Shown here one piece after another: positions 21,654 through 22,620 of a stretch of DNA of 22,620 bases. The stretch comes from Oxalobacteraceae bacterium UBA6704. Lineage in GTDB: Bacteria > Pseudomonadota > Gammaproteobacteria > Burkholderiales > Burkholderiaceae_D. Every line of letters starts with the position of its first letter. The first letter of the stretch is position 1. The stretch spans positions 7,028 through 29,647 of the forward strand of contig DKJA01000158.1 of the NCBI GenBank assembly GCA_002454505.1, read 5' to 3'. The notes below the pieces were generated by a model. It was given only the letters and a program-made list of their open reading frames with translations, had not been told where the DNA came from and did no database searches. Made by a program: the position numbers and the translations under genes.

Positions 21654-22294
21654 GCTGGCTTCCCTTCTGTTGCTGAATATGAAATGGGTTTAGTAGTGCT
21701 ACTGCTGTCGTGCGGCACCTGGGCTGTTGAGTTGGCGGCTGTGACCGCCCAGCTTGGGTAAAACTGGGCAACTGCCCCGCCATCGGTACGGAGGGCGTGG
21801 CATTTGTCGAGTTGGAACGGTTTCTCTGTGGGCTGTACGGCGCTTGCCTGGTCGTACGTGGGCCACACGTCGTTGGCGAATGCCTGGACGGCGGCGGTTG
21901 GCAGGATCTGGGCCAGTTCCGTCAGATGGGTGCAGCCGGCAATGCCGGACAGGCGTGCTTTCAGCTCGTGCCGAAAGCCCTTCATCAGGTTCAGGCCGAT
22001 CAGCGCCGCGTAGGCCGGACCGATGGTGTTACAGAAGCCGGCATAAGGCACGGCATCGGAAACGGCCTCGGCAGCGACGATGGTCAGTTGCCTGTCCACC
22101 GTGATGCGCAGCCAGAGATCGTGCAGGGGCTGACCGCCTTCGCGCAAGCCGGAAGCCAGCAGGGTGTCGTGGACTTTGATGTCGGTGATATGGGCGTCAA
22201 GATCCCACAGGCCATCCTCGCGCGCGAACGCCTGGATGTCTATGGCCCGCGTATGGCGGAGCGCACGTCGTGAGACTGGAGTTGACAGGGACAT
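21650..22294 (-). CDS. DUF2889 family protein
   Basis: 214 residues, likely soluble. It matches DUF2889 by the order RRALRHTRAIDIQAFAREDGLWDLDAHITDIK near the start (residues about 9-40), LHDLWLRITVD, and YAGFCNTIGPAYAALIGLNLMKGF, and by RLSGIAGCTHLTEL. The biochemical role is not known. In betaproteobacteria it is often next to sucC, as here, where its TGA overlaps the sucC ATG. The last ~60 residues are a variable, Ser/Thr-rich tail. The upstream Shine-Dalgarno is weak. The promoter would lie in the 326-bp region towards the window edge. Confidence 0.85.
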   Translation of the reverse strand: MSLSTPVSRRALRHTRAIDIQAFAREDGLWDLDAHITDIKVHDTLLASGLREGGQPLHDLWLRITVDRQLTIVAAEAVSDAVPYAGFCNTIGPAYAALIGLNLMKGFRHELKARLSGIAGCTHLTELAQILPTAAVQAFANDVWPTYDQASAVQPTEKPFQLDKCHALRTDGGAVAQFYPSWAVTAANSTAQVPHDSSSTTKPISYSATEGKPA

Positions 22295-22486
22295 AAGACC
22301 GATGCCGCTCGCGCGGCCAAATTAGTAAGCAGCCATGTACGTTAAGTACGTTGCCGCAGCTTCTACGGACAACCACCGCACCCGCGGTGCTGCATAAAAC
22401 CACAAAAGTGTAGCACACAGGACAGGGCTAGGCGAGGTATGTGATCGTACAACTTCAGGCCGGCTGCACGCGGATGCGAGGAAAAC

Positions 22487-22542
22487 CGGTGACAGGCACC
22501 ATTTTCTGCGCAATATTTCCCGAAAAACGGAGCCTGTCACCG
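22487..22542. repeat. REPIN-like hairpin of GGTGACAGGC type
   Basis: Arms CGGTGACAGGC (22487-22497) and GCCTGTCACCG (22532-22542) are perfect inverted complements, with a 34-nt A/T-rich centre. The right arm is followed by TTTTTTTT, so on the plus strand it can also act as a terminator. Confidence 0.85.
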
Positions 22543-22588
22543 TTTTTTTTACAACTTCTGCGCGGCTTATGCGGAAAGCGGGAAAAAC

Positions 22589-22599
22589 CGGTGACAGGC
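22589..22599. repeat. Further GGTGACAGGC copy at the window edge
   Basis: A third CGGTGACAGGC arm in the same orientation as 22487, exactly 102 bp later, and preceded by the same GAAAA-type run. Its partner arm, if present, lies outside the window, so a second hairpin unit may be truncated here. Confidence 0.6.
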
Positions 22600-22620
22600 T
22601 CTAATGCCGCTTAGTTAGCG

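Larger units (their letters stand above)
22295..22620. other. Upstream region of DUF2889-sucCD, with repeats
   Basis: No gene with a ribosome binding site is visible. Bases 22295-22440 should hold the promoter of DUF2889-sucCD; a TACACT box is seen on the minus strand but no good -35. A GCACC-CGC-GGTGC inverted repeat lies near 22378. Bases 22485-22620 hold the GGTGACAGGC repeats, continuing past the window edge. Confidence 0.6.

Noticed and set aside
22197..22540. Two short minus-strand frames upstream of DUF2889
   Set aside because: They cross the repeat region or overlap DUF2889 and have no ribosome binding site.

Overview
The window looks like a chromosomal, GC-rich segment of a betaproteobacterium of the order Burkholderiales, most likely family Oxalobacteraceae (Massilia/Duganella-like). 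This is inference from protein resemblance, from the gene order pgk-pyk-fba-purC-purE-purK-sua5, from DUF2889-sucC-sucD, and from frequent small palindromic repeats with a TGTC core. I see no phage, integrase, transposase, CRISPR array, rRNA or tRNA. Most of the window is core metabolism. The unusual content lies in the intergenic repeats, the regulatory sites and a few uncharacterised genes.

Layout. 1-3400: the 3' end of glutaryl-CoA dehydrogenase, then on the minus strand a secreted HExxH protein of unknown family, an OmpW-type porin with a terminator, and a GDSL (SGNH) lipoprotein hydrolase with a long Ala-rich insertion. 3401-3871: a non-coding stretch with three hairpin-forming repeat pairs and a possible 25-codon ORF. 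3872-11579 (minus, transcribed right to left): pgk, pyk, fba, purC, purE, purK, sua5. These give lower glycolysis, three steps of IMP synthesis and the tRNA t6A precursor enzyme. Terminators follow pgk and fba, a large nested inverted repeat follows pyk, and purC-purE-purK-sua5 are packed with touching or overlapping ends. 11649-12700: azlCD, a branched-chain amino acid exporter, transcribed towards pgk.

12836-15103 (plus): a compact cluster of a CHCC zinc-finger protein, an NTF2/SnoaL-like protein, a YheT-type alpha/beta hydrolase and a conserved protein of unknown function. 15073-16845 (minus): a BepA-like periplasmic M48 metalloprotease, overlapping the previous gene tail-to-tail. 16869-18182 (plus): moaC and a YcgR-type PilZ c-di-GMP receptor, ending at a bidirectional terminator.

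18238-22294 (minus): DUF2889, sucC and sucD (succinyl-CoA synthetase) ending in a terminator, then a double-FHA protein, then a type IVa pilin with a consensus sigma-54 promoter and upstream inverted repeats. The PilZ receptor, FHA protein and pilin together suggest a surface-motility neighbourhood. 22295-22620: non-coding, with another palindromic repeat family running off the window edge.

I did not find a convincing complete new multi-gene system. The best leads are four clusters of related TGTC-core palindromes, mostly at gene 3' ends, the sigma-54 pilin control region, and several uncharacterised proteins.
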